Shown here: positions 53,544-61,740 of the stretch, piece by piece
Layout: the number at the start of each line of letters is the position of its first letter
How positions within the stretch are numbered: the stretch's first letter is position 1
Assembly: GCA_944321845.1 (NCBI GenBank)
Contig: CALUMT010000037.1
Coordinates: 1-64,000, forward strand
DNA from: an uncultured Butyricimonas sp.
Lineage (GTDB): Bacteria > Bacteroidota > Bacteroidia > Bacteroidales > Marinifilaceae
DNA: 64,000 nucleotides
Direction of reading: 5' to 3'
Notes under the pieces: model-generated
The model's database searches: none
What the model was told of the DNA's origin: nothing
What the model saw: only the letters and a program-made list of their open reading frames with translations
Made by a program: the position numbers and the translations under genes

Positions 53544-55736
53544 TTAATTTCCGTGTTTGGAATGTAGTTTCAGACGCATCAACCGCAGATCCTCTTCACT
53601 GTAATCACCCTCGAATTCGTCATAGGCGTCGGAAATATTGTCGCTTTTGGCCTCCATGAAATAGTCCATTATTTCTTGCTGCTGTTCTTCGTCCAGTATC
53701 TGGTTCAAATAATAGTCTATATTCAGTTTTGTCCCGGAGAACACGATGGCTTCCATTTCCTTGATCAATTCCTCGAAAGTCAAACCCTCGGCTGAGGCAA
53801 TGTCCTCAAGATCAATTTGCCGGTCAATATTCTGGATGATATATACCTTGAACTTGGATTTGTTGGCAACGGTTTTCACCACTAAGTCCTGAGCTCGTTC
53901 GATCTCGTTATCTTCCACGTATTGTTTAATGACTTCCACGAACTCTTTCCCGTATTTTTGGGCTTTCCCGCTTCCAACACCTTGAATATTAGCCAATTCT
54001 TCGAGAGTAATCGGGTAATTGATACACATGTCTTCCAGCGAAGGATCCTGGAATATCACGTATGGCGGCAAATTGTTCTTCTTGGCAATTTTCTTTCTAA
54101 GGTCTTTCAGTATCGCGAACAGTGTATTATCCAATGCTGAAACGCCTCCCTTCTCCTGAAGTTTTTCTTCAGATTCCTCAAAATTGTGGTCTTCCATCAG
54201 CATAAAATCTTTAGGTTTTTTCAAAAACTCGTGGCCTTTCTCCGTGACCTTGATAACCCCGTATTGTTCAATATCTTTTTCAATATAGTTGCTAATTAAG
54301 GCTCTTCTGAAAACCATGTTCCAGAACTGGGCGTTCTTGTCGGCTCTGGCCCCGAATGATTCCAATTCATCATGCTTGTAGGATTTGATGACAGAATCTG
54401 TTTCTCCTATTAAAATCTTTACGAGGTGTTCTACTTTGAATTTCTCTTTCGTTTCCAGAATGGCGTTCAAGGCGTCGATCAAGAATTCTTTTCCCTCGAA
54501 TTCCTTTTTCGGGAACAGGCAGTTGTCACATGCCCCGCAATTTTCTTCCTCGTAATTTTCCCCGAAATAGTGCAGCAGGACTTTTCTACGGCATAAAGAA
54601 GTCTCGGCATAGGAAACAGTTTCCATGAGCAGCTGTTTGCCGATTTCCTGTTCGGCGATCGGCTTGCCTTGCATGAATTTTTCCAGTTTCTGGATATCCT
54701 TGTAGCTATAGAATGTCAAGCAGTAGCCTTCTCCTCCGTCTCGTCCGGCACGTCCGGTTTCCTGGTAATATCCTTCCAGGCTTTTTGGAATATCGTAGTG
54801 GATAACGAAACGTACATCCGGTTTGTCGATACCCATACCGAAAGCGATTGTTGCCACGATGACATTGACTTCCTCCATCAGGAACTTATCTTGATTGGCA
54901 CTCCGCGTGGCGGCATCCATGCCCGCGTGATAAGCAGCGGCTTTGATTCCGTTCACGTTGAGAATTTCGGTCAGTTCCTCTACTTTCTTGCGGCTAAGGC
55001 AGTATATGATTCCGGATTTTCCCTCGTTGTTTTTGATGAACTTGATGATATCCTTCGTGGGGTCAACTTTCGGGCGAACTTCATAGTACAGGTTCGGGCG
55101 GTTGAAAGATGACTTGAAGACCTTGGCATCCAACATGTCCAGGTTCTTCTGTATATCATGCTGTACTTTGGGAGTAGCTGTTGCTGTCAAGGCAATGATT
55201 GGCGCCTTCCCTATTTGATCCACGATCGGACGGATTTTACGGTATTCCGTGCGGAAATCGTGCCCCCATTCCGATATACAGTGGGCTTCATCCACGGCAA
55301 AGAATGATATATTAACTTTCCGTAGAAACTCGATATTGCTTTCTTTGGTCAGGGACTCCGGGGCCACGTATAATAATTTCGTCTTGCCGCTGAGCACGTC
55401 TTCCTTCACGCTCAGTATATCGCTTTTACTCAGCGAGGAATTCATGAAATGAGCCACACCTTCCGTCGCGCTGAACGAACGCATGGCATCCACTTGATTT
55501 TTCATCAAGGCAATTAGCGGTGATATAACGATAGCAGTCCCATCAAGGATTAATGCCGGTAATTGATAACATAAAGATTTTCCCCCGCCGGTAGGCATTA
55601 ACACGAAAGTATTGTTTCCTTCCAGCACGTTCCTGATAATCTCTTCCTGGTTCCCTTTAAAACTGTCGAAACCGAAATACTCTTTTAGTTTAGCGTGTAA
55701 ATCAATCTTCACTCCCATTTCATTTATGTTTGTCAC
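53544..55736 (-). CDS. recQ: ATP-dependent DNA helicase RecQ
   Basis: 730 residues. A 3'-5' helicase in recombination and fork repair. Helicase motifs: FKGNQEEIIRNVLEG (motif 0), LMPTGGGKSLCYQLPA (I), DEAHCISEWGHDFR (II), ALTATATPKV (III), and the QETGRAGRDG motif VI. The RQC zinc site uses CRRK and CGACDNC; an HRDC-like domain follows (YPITLEELANIQGVGSGKAQKYG) and the C-terminus extends about 100 residues with an acidic end, longer than E. coli RecQ but usual in this phylum. Own promoter, divergent from kdsD. Confidence 0.95.
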   Translation of the reverse strand: MTNINEMGVKIDLHAKLKEYFGFDSFKGNQEEIIRNVLEGNNTFVLMPTGGGKSLCYQLPALILDGTAIVISPLIALMKNQVDAMRSFSATEGVAHFMNSSLSKSDILSVKEDVLSGKTKLLYVAPESLTKESNIEFLRKVNISFFAVDEAHCISEWGHDFRTEYRKIRPIVDQIGKAPIIALTATATPKVQHDIQKNLDMLDAKVFKSSFNRPNLYYEVRPKVDPTKDIIKFIKNNEGKSGIIYCLSRKKVEELTEILNVNGIKAAAYHAGMDAATRSANQDKFLMEEVNVIVATIAFGMGIDKPDVRFVIHYDIPKSLEGYYQETGRAGRDGGEGYCLTFYSYKDIQKLEKFMQGKPIAEQEIGKQLLMETVSYAETSLCRRKVLLHYFGENYEEENCGACDNCLFPKKEFEGKEFLIDALNAILETKEKFKVEHLVKILIGETDSVIKSYKHDELESFGARADKNAQFWNMVFRRALISNYIEKDIEQYGVIKVTEKGHEFLKKPKDFMLMEDHNFEESEEKLQEKGGVSALDNTLFAILKDLRKKIAKKNNLPPYVIFQDPSLEDMCINYPITLEELANIQGVGSGKAQKYGKEFVEVIKQYVEDNEIERAQDLVVKTVANKSKFKVYIIQNIDRQIDLEDIASAEGLTFEELIKEMEAIVFSGTKLNIDYYLNQILDEEQQQEIMDYFMEAKSDNISDAYDEFEGDYSEEDLRLMRLKLHSKHGN

Positions 55737-55761
55737 TCACCCCTTTTTTCATGAGGGTGCG

Positions 55762-55791
55762 CAAATTTATAACTTAATTCGTTTCTGCAAA
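55762..55791 (-). promoter_or_regulatory. Promoter of recQ
   Basis: Minus-strand TTTG (complement of 55788-55791), 18 bases, TAAATTTG (complement of 55762-55769), 25 bases before the ATG at 55736. Confidence 0.65.
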
Positions 55792-55825
55792 CAAAATACG
55801 CCATAATAAATCTACTAACACACGT

Positions 55826-55855
55826 TTTGACTTATTGCGAAAAATGGTACTTTTG
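55826..55855 (+). promoter_or_regulatory. Promoter of kdsD
   Basis: TTTG at 55826-55829, 18 bases, TACTTTTG at 55848-55855. It would give a leader of about 95 bases before ATG 55957. Confidence 0.6.
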
Positions 55856-55956
55856 TCGTAAGTAAAGTTATAGCAAAATAATGAAGAGGACAATACTTTT
55901 TGACGAAAATTTGAAAGAGAAAAGTGATGTACTCTTGCAGGATAAAGGTAAAATAT

Positions 55957-56922
55957 ATGGTAGATATAAAAGCGTTCGCACGGAAAGTTATTCAGGATGA
56001 GGTAGAAGCCGTTCAAAAACTGGAGAATTACATAGACGATGATTTCGAGGCTGTCGTGAAACTGATATACGAGAGCAAGGGAAGAGTCATCATTACCGGG
56101 ATTGGGAAAAGTGCGATTATCGCCACGAAAATAGTAGCCACGATGAATTCCACGGGGACGCCGGCCGTGTTCATGCATGCCGCTGATGCCATACATGGGG
56201 ATTTGGGGATGATTCGGGATGAGGACGTGGTCATCTGTGTTTCCAAAAGCGGGAATACCCCGGAAATTAAAGTGCTGGTTCCGCTTATCCGCAATAACGG
56301 GAATGACAAAATTATTGCCATGGTTTCCAATACCGATTCCTTCCTTGCTCGGAATGCCATGTACGTGCTGAAAGCCAAGGTGGAGAAAGAGGCCTGTCCC
56401 TTGAATCTCGCTCCCACGAGTTCGACTACCGCCCAACTGGTGTTGGGGGATGCTTTGGCCATGTGCCTGGTGGAATGCCGGAGCTTCTCCAGCCGTGATT
56501 TCGCCAAGTATCATCCCGGGGGGACCTTGGGCAAGCGCCTTTATACGCGGGTTTCCGACGTGTATGACGCGGACAACCGGCCGAGCGTTTCAGCCGATAC
56601 GGATATCCGTACCGTTATCCTCGCCATGTCCCGGGGACGTTTGGGCGCCGTGGCTATCGTGGACGCGGACCAGTGTCTGCAGGGAATCATCACGGATGGC
56701 GACTTGCGGCGAATGATGGAAAAATACAAGGATACAACCTCTTTGACGGCCAAAGATATCATGTCGGTTTCCCCGAAGACTATTTCCGAGGACGAGTTGG
56801 CCTATAACGCTTACCGTTTGATGGAGCAAAATAGCATCACGCAACTGGTCGTGGTTGACGAGGGGCATCATTACAAGGGGATGGTTCATATACATGATAT
56901 CCTGCGCGAGGGCGTGGTGTGA
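55957..56922 (+). CDS. kdsD: Arabinose-5-phosphate isomerase (KpsF/GutQ family)
   Basis: 321 residues from ATG 55957 (MVDIKAFARK); a GTG at 55924 adds 11 residues that do not fit the family. It interconverts ribulose-5- and arabinose-5-phosphate, the first step to Kdo for lipopolysaccharide. SIS domain: RVIITGIGKSAIIATKIVATMNSTGTPAVFMHAADAIHGDLGMI and VCVSKSGNTPE-type sugar-binding block, then SSRDFAKYHPGGTLGKRL; two CBS domains follow. It is divergent from recQ and precedes the DUF5686 gene by 61 bases. Confidence 0.92.
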   Translation: MVDIKAFARKVIQDEVEAVQKLENYIDDDFEAVVKLIYESKGRVIITGIGKSAIIATKIVATMNSTGTPAVFMHAADAIHGDLGMIRDEDVVICVSKSGNTPEIKVLVPLIRNNGNDKIIAMVSNTDSFLARNAMYVLKAKVEKEACPLNLAPTSSTTAQLVLGDALAMCLVECRSFSSRDFAKYHPGGTLGKRLYTRVSDVYDADNRPSVSADTDIRTVILAMSRGRLGAVAIVDADQCLQGIITDGDLRRMMEKYKDTTSLTAKDIMSVSPKTISEDELAYNAYRLMEQNSITQLVVVDEGHHYKGMVHIHDILREGVV

Positions 56923-56983
56923 TTTTTTGGCACGGGGATTGCATTACTCTTTTTCCGATGCATGTATAAAAGTCATCTATGGA

Positions 56984-59476
56984 ATGAGAGTATTAAAATT
57001 TGTTTTAGGGATAGTCCTTTCCTTTTGCGTGTCCGAGGTGATGGCCCAGGCAACGAAGGTCATGGGAAAAGTGGTTGATGCCCAAACGGGAGAGCCATTG
57101 CCTCTCGTGAGCATCGTTTTTGTCGGTACAACCATTGGTACGACAACTGATTTTGAGGGGAACTACAGTCTTGAGACGCGGGAAGATGTCTCCGAACTGA
57201 TGGCCGCTTACCTTTCCTACGAGCGACAAACAGTCCCCGTGAACAAAGGGGCTTTCAACCGGATTGATTTTCGCCTGAAGCCCATCGTGAACGATTTGGA
57301 TGAGGTGAAGATTGTGCCCGGAGAAAATCCCGCTCATGCTATCCTGCGTAATGTTTCCAAGAATAAAAAGAAAAACAATCCCGCGGAGAAATCATCTTAT
57401 TCCTATACCACCTACACGAAGATGGAATTGGATGTGGCCAATGTCAAGCCACAATTCCGGAACAAGAAACTGCAGAAGAATTTCGGATTCATATTCCAGT
57501 ACATGGACACCTCGGCAATAAACGGGAAGGCTTACCTGCCCGTGATGATTTCCGAGGCCTCTGCCGATTACTATTACCGTCGTTCGCCTCGAGTCTCCAG
57601 GGAGGTGGTGAAAGCCAGCCGAATTTCCGGTATCGAGGAGGATTACACCCTTGCCCAGTTCACCGGGCATCTCCACGTGAACGTGAATCTCTACGACAAT
57701 TACATCAACATCTTCGAGGTGAATTTCGCCAGTCCCCTTTCCGAGCATGGTCTGTTGTATTATAAATATTTCCTGGTAGACAGTATCACCAAGGAGGGAC
57801 GGAAAATCTACAAGATACGTTTCCATCCGAAGGGATTGGGCACGCCGGTTTTCGACGGGGAAATCAACATCGACTCCACTTCCTGGGCCCTGGAATCAGC
57901 CCGGGTCCGTATGGCCAAAGGGTTGAACGTAAACTGGATAAAGGATTTGGTCATCGAGAACGAGAATACCCTGGTGAACGATTCCACCTGGTTCCTGAAG
58001 CGGGATAAGATCACCGCTGATTTCACCGTGGTGATGAGGGATTCCTCCAAGTTGATGTCTTTCATGGGGCATCGACAAATCGACTACTCGAACGTGAAGG
58101 TGAACGAACCGATTCCCGAGGAGATTCAAAAAATGGACAACGACGTGATTATCAGTAAGGATGTCCTGAAAAACGACGAGTCCTACTGGCAATCCGTGCG
58201 CCCTCACGAGTTGAGCGAGCGGGAATTGAACATTTACAGTATGGTTGATTCCATCAAGAATGTGCCTCTTTACCAGAATATCTATGATTTGATACAGACC
58301 GTATTCCTGGGTTATTATAATACGACCTACGTCGGTTTTGGTCCTTACTATAAATTGATGAGTTTTAATGAACTGGAAGGTGTCCGCTTTCAGTTGGGCA
58401 TGAAAACAACCAGTGATTTAAGCGAGAAAGTACGCCTGAGCGGTTATGCCGCCTACAGCACGAAGGACGAGAAGGTGAAGGGGGGCGGAACCGTGGAACT
58501 GATGTTCAACAACCAGCCCACCTCGAAATTGACTGTCAGCGGGAAACACGATGTCTTGCAGTTGGGGGCCAGCGAGAATGCCTTCACCACGGGGAATATC
58601 CTCGCTTCCATTCTTGCCCGTGGGGACAACGAAAAACTGACCCTCGTGAACCAGTTCGACCTGAAATACGAGAAGGAATGGCGTCAATGGATAACGAATA
58701 CCTTTTCCTATAGCTACCGGGAAATGTTCCCAACCCGTTACGTGGACTTCCTGAGGACGGATTCTACCCGACTGACCAGTATTCGGACCTCGGAATTGCA
58801 TATCGGTACGCGGCTTTCCAAGAACGAGATCATGGTTCGGCAGACATTCGACAAAGTGTCCATGGGGTCGGACTATCCCATCGTGGGCATTGATTTCACG
58901 GCCGGGTTGAAGAATGTGCTCAACAGCGATTACGAGTATTATCGCCTGGAATTGTCCATCAAGCATGATTTTGATATCGCCCCCATCGGTTACAGTGACG
59001 TGTTGCTTTCCGGGGGAAAGATTTTCGGGTGTGTTCCTTATCCCTTGTTGAAGTTGCACGAGGGGAATGCCACCTATTTCTATGACCCGAACGCTTTCTC
59101 GTGCATGGATTTTTATGAATTCGCTTCCGACCTTTGGGGTGCCGTTTTCTGGGAACACCATTTCCGGGGATTCTTCCTGGGCAAGATACCTTTGATGAAG
59201 CGCTTGAAATGGCGTGAAGTCGCCACGGTGAAGGCTTTGTGGGGACGGCTCTCGGACAAGAACGACGGAAGCATGGCATCCTCGGACGCGTTGTTGCTTT
59301 TCCCGGAAGGTATGACCTCGGTATCCAAACCTTATATCGAGGTCGGGGTGGGCATCGAGAATATCCTGCGGTTTATCCGTGTCGACGCCATGTGGCGATT
59401 GACTCACCGGGATAACCATGACGGGCGGACCGTGGATAATTTCGCCATCAATTTTTCCCTTCATCTGAATTTCTAA
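56984..59476 (+). CDS. DUF5686 outer-membrane protein with regulatory-like N-terminal domain
   Basis: 830 residues from ATG 56984; the frame is open from 56855 but that part overlaps kdsD. A signal peptide (to about VMAQ, residue 22) is followed by a carboxypeptidase-regulatory-like domain (KVMGKVVDAQTGEPLPLVSIVFVGT), a bridging region (EVKIVPGENPAHAILRNVSKNKKKN), and a predicted beta-barrel with aromatic end VDNFAINFSLHLNF. DUF5686 proteins are common in Bacteroidota outer membranes; their role is unknown, perhaps in envelope assembly or transport. Confidence 0.88.
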   Translation: MRVLKFVLGIVLSFCVSEVMAQATKVMGKVVDAQTGEPLPLVSIVFVGTTIGTTTDFEGNYSLETREDVSELMAAYLSYERQTVPVNKGAFNRIDFRLKPIVNDLDEVKIVPGENPAHAILRNVSKNKKKNNPAEKSSYSYTTYTKMELDVANVKPQFRNKKLQKNFGFIFQYMDTSAINGKAYLPVMISEASADYYYRRSPRVSREVVKASRISGIEEDYTLAQFTGHLHVNVNLYDNYINIFEVNFASPLSEHGLLYYKYFLVDSITKEGRKIYKIRFHPKGLGTPVFDGEINIDSTSWALESARVRMAKGLNVNWIKDLVIENENTLVNDSTWFLKRDKITADFTVVMRDSSKLMSFMGHRQIDYSNVKVNEPIPEEIQKMDNDVIISKDVLKNDESYWQSVRPHELSERELNIYSMVDSIKNVPLYQNIYDLIQTVFLGYYNTTYVGFGPYYKLMSFNELEGVRFQLGMKTTSDLSEKVRLSGYAAYSTKDEKVKGGGTVELMFNNQPTSKLTVSGKHDVLQLGASENAFTTGNILASILARGDNEKLTLVNQFDLKYEKEWRQWITNTFSYSYREMFPTRYVDFLRTDSTRLTSIRTSELHIGTRLSKNEIMVRQTFDKVSMGSDYPIVGIDFTAGLKNVLNSDYEYYRLELSIKHDFDIAPIGYSDVLLSGGKIFGCVPYPLLKLHEGNATYFYDPNAFSCMDFYEFASDLWGAVFWEHHFRGFFLGKIPLMKRLKWREVATVKALWGRLSDKNDGSMASSDALLLFPEGMTSVSKPYIEVGVGIENILRFIRVDAMWRLTHRDNHDGRTVDNFAINFSLHLNF

Positions 59477-59629
59477 GAGCTATTTTCGGCAGATAGGTCG
59501 ACTGTGGTTTGAACATGCTCGAGAGGAAAACCATTCTTTCTCGCTTGTTCATTCCTTCGCCTCCTTTTTATAGCTAAGGCCGCATGAAAACTGTTCCGGG
59601 ACGGTTGTTGAACCCGTGTTTACGGTTCA

Positions 59630-59662
59630 TGAACCGTTACTGAACCGTTGCTGAACCGTTCC
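59630..59662. repeat. 11-bp tandem array, three units
   Basis: TGAACCGTTAC, TGAACCGTTGC and TGAACCGTTCC run without gaps, differing only at the tenth base. The core ACGGTTCA also occurs inverted just before (59622-59629), making a palindrome with the first unit. It lies about 200 bases before the ECF sigma gene and might bind a regulator. Confidence 0.8.
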
Positions 59663-59806
59663 AAAGAAGGCTAAGTGGTATATTTATGAGGAAGTTATGG
59701 CGAACGAAAGTAGAAGAAATAAACGCTGTAAAGACTATTTGTTTGAGAATTAGTGTGATATACTCATTGGGCGGCATGGGCTTGATGAGATTTTCACCGG
59801 ATAAGG

Positions 59807-59836
59807 TTGGGAAAAAGAATTTAAGTATTATTTTTG
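59807..59836 (+). promoter_or_regulatory. Promoter of the second ECF sigma factor gene
   Basis: TTG at 59807-59809, 19 bases, TATTTTTG at 59829-59836, 22 bases before ATG 59859. This is the housekeeping consensus, so the sigma gene is probably transcribed by the primary sigma factor. Confidence 0.6.
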
Positions 59837-59858
59837 TTCCAGATTCTTAATACATTGT

Positions 59859-60416
59859 ATGGAACAGACGGAACACGTGTTGGCATTGTTGAAACAGGGG
59901 GATAAAAGGGGCTTGGAATTGCTTTTCCGGCAATTTTATAAGCCCCTGGTGATGTATGCCACGCGGTACGTGCCATTGCAGGAAGATGCGGAAGATATCG
60001 TGCAGGATGTTTTCGTGAAATTGTGGGAAACCCAGCGGTTTGAATTAATCGAGCGTAATCTTCGTTCTTATCTTTACCAGTCCGTGAATAACCGTTGCCT
60101 GGATGTGTTGGAGAAGAATAAGATGGTACGGGTCGAGGTGTCCGATTCCTTGCTGGGCTTCACGGAGGCGGACATGCCGGATGATGAGGAGTGGAATACC
60201 CGGATGGACGAGATTTACGCGGCCGTGGAGAGATTGCCGGAACGTACCCGGGAGATATTTACGGCAATTGTTTTTCAGGGGAAACGCTACAAGGACGTGG
60301 CCGATGAATTGGGTATATCCGTGAACACGGTGAAGACGACAATGTCCCGGGCTTTGTCAGCCCTTCGTAACGAGTTGACGGACAGGGCTTGCGTTTTGTT
60401 GATGTTGTTCGTGTGA
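59859..60416 (+). CDS. ECF RNA polymerase sigma factor (FecI-like)
   Basis: 185 residues. Region 2: LFRQFYKPLVMYATRYVPLQEDAEDIVQDVFVKLWE; region 4: LPERTREIFTAIVFQGKRYKDVADELGISVNTVKTTMSRALSALR with the helix-turn-helix. Same class as the sigma factor at 22347 and likely partnered with the FecR at 60499. It would drive the susC gene beyond it on substrate signal. Gap to fecR is 82 bases. Confidence 0.93.
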   Translation: MEQTEHVLALLKQGDKRGLELLFRQFYKPLVMYATRYVPLQEDAEDIVQDVFVKLWETQRFELIERNLRSYLYQSVNNRCLDVLEKNKMVRVEVSDSLLGFTEADMPDDEEWNTRMDEIYAAVERLPERTREIFTAIVFQGKRYKDVADELGISVNTVKTTMSRALSALRNELTDRACVLLMLFV

Positions 60417-60498
60417 ATTTTTTTTTATTTTTTCTCTCTTTTCTTGTCACCCTTTTTCTCTTTTTTACCGTCATGGGGTAAAATTTACAAGAGAAACT

Positions 60499-61656
60499 AT
60501 GCCGGACAGAATTGAACATATCATAGAGGAAGCCGCTCGGCGGGAATTGTCGGGGGAGGAACGGCGGGAACTGGAGGAATGGTTGGCCTCGCATCCCGGG
60601 GAAAGGGATATTCGGGACCTATGGCATTACCTGGAGGCGGGAAGAATCATTCGACGTTATCGGGCAATTGATGAGCGGAAAGCTTGGACGAAGGTGGACC
60701 AACGAACCACACGGCGGGCTGCTTGGGCCTCCCGGGTTGGTAGATGGCGTTGGTGGGCAGCGGCTGCCGTGATCTTGCCGGTCGCTGTAGGGATTTTCTG
60801 GGGAATTTCCCGTTGGGGCACTGATGCCGTGAAGCCGGTTGCCGTGCAGGAAATTAAAGGAGGGGTGACAAAAGCGTTTTTTGAGATGGCCGACGGTAAA
60901 GTTGTTTCTTTAGAGGAAAATCAGCTAAAAGATATCGTGTCTTCATCTGGGACTCCATTAGCGAAAGATTCTGTAAATACGCTGGTAGTAACGGCCGAGA
61001 AAAAGGAGGCGAGTGAATTATGCCGGATTTGGGTTCCCCAGGGAGGAGAATATCAGGTGGTATTGGCCGATGGTACTCGAGTGTGGATAAATTCGGAAAG
61101 TGAATTGCGTTTCCCTTCCGTGTTCACGAGAGCAGAACGGGTCGTGGAGTTGGTGGGGGAGGCTTATTTTGAAGTTAGTCGGGATACGTTGCATCCTTTT
61201 GTGGTTATCACGGGAGAGACAAGTATTAGGGTATTGGGAACTTCTTTCAATGTATGTAGTTACAAAGAAGATGATTTCGAACAGGTGACGCTTGCTCAAG
61301 GGGCGGTTAACGTGAATTATCGTTCACAAAAATATCGCCTGGAACCCGGGGAACAGTTTGAATTGAAGAAAGATGGGAGTAAGCCTGTCGTTCGTGAAGT
61401 GAACACGGATTTGTATACTTCCTGGAAAGATGGTATGTTCCGTTTCCAGGATATGCCTTTGGATGATTTGATGCAAAAGTTACAACGATGGTATAATATT
61501 AAATATTTCTTTGTACATGCGGCTTGTCGGGATTATCGTTTCACCGGTGCGATTCGTCGGGACGTGGATTTCAGGGAATTTGTGGCCTTGATGGAGAAGA
61601 CCACGAATGTCCACTTTACAATAAATGGAAATACAGTAATGATATCTGAAAAATAA
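60499..61656 (+). CDS. FecR family anti-sigma factor
   Basis: 385 residues: charged cytoplasmic N-terminus (1-80), membrane segment about 84-104 (WRWWAAAAVILPVAVGIFW), periplasmic FecR domain (GEYQVVLADGTRVWINSESELRF, ELVGEAYFEVSRDTLHPFVV, IRVLGTSFNVCSYK) and C-terminal DUF4974 (QDMPLDDLMQKLQRWYNI). It holds the sigma factor until the STN domain of the transporter signals. The first third is GC-rich, the periplasmic part is visibly more AT-rich. Confidence 0.93.
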   Translation: MPDRIEHIIEEAARRELSGEERRELEEWLASHPGERDIRDLWHYLEAGRIIRRYRAIDERKAWTKVDQRTTRRAAWASRVGRWRWWAAAAVILPVAVGIFWGISRWGTDAVKPVAVQEIKGGVTKAFFEMADGKVVSLEENQLKDIVSSSGTPLAKDSVNTLVVTAEKKEASELCRIWVPQGGEYQVVLADGTRVWINSESELRFPSVFTRAERVVELVGEAYFEVSRDTLHPFVVITGETSIRVLGTSFNVCSYKEDDFEQVTLAQGAVNVNYRSQKYRLEPGEQFELKKDGSKPVVREVNTDLYTSWKDGMFRFQDMPLDDLMQKLQRWYNIKYFFVHAACRDYRFTGAIRRDVDFREFVALMEKTTNVHFTINGNTVMISEK

Positions 61657-61657
61657 A

Positions 61658-61687
61658 CAACGAGAAGTACGGCCATACTTCCCGTTG
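61658..61687 (+). promoter_or_regulatory. Hairpin between fecR and susC (second locus)
   Basis: CAACGAGAAGTA (61658-61669) pairs with TACTTCCCGTTG (61676-61687), 11 of 12 positions, 6-base loop. It starts one base after the fecR stop and ends 53 bases before the susC start. Position and loop size match the hairpin at 24222-24247 although the sequence does not. Confidence 0.6.
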
Positions 61688-61740
61688 AGAGTTAGTTAAC
61701 CATGTCATTTGGCATGATATTAATAATTATGTGCAAAAGT

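Larger units (their letters stand above)
59477..59858. other. Intergenic region with palindrome, 11-bp array and promoter
   Basis: 380 bases between the DUF5686 gene and the second sigma factor gene. It holds the 16-base palindrome ACGGTTCATGAACCGT (59622-59637), the 11-bp array at 59630-59662 and the sigma-gene promoter at 59807-59836. No coding frame is supported. Confidence 0.6.

Noticed and set aside
55774-56514. Open frame antisense to kdsD
   Set aside because: The sense strand encodes SIS and CBS domains; the antisense protein has no recognisable domain.
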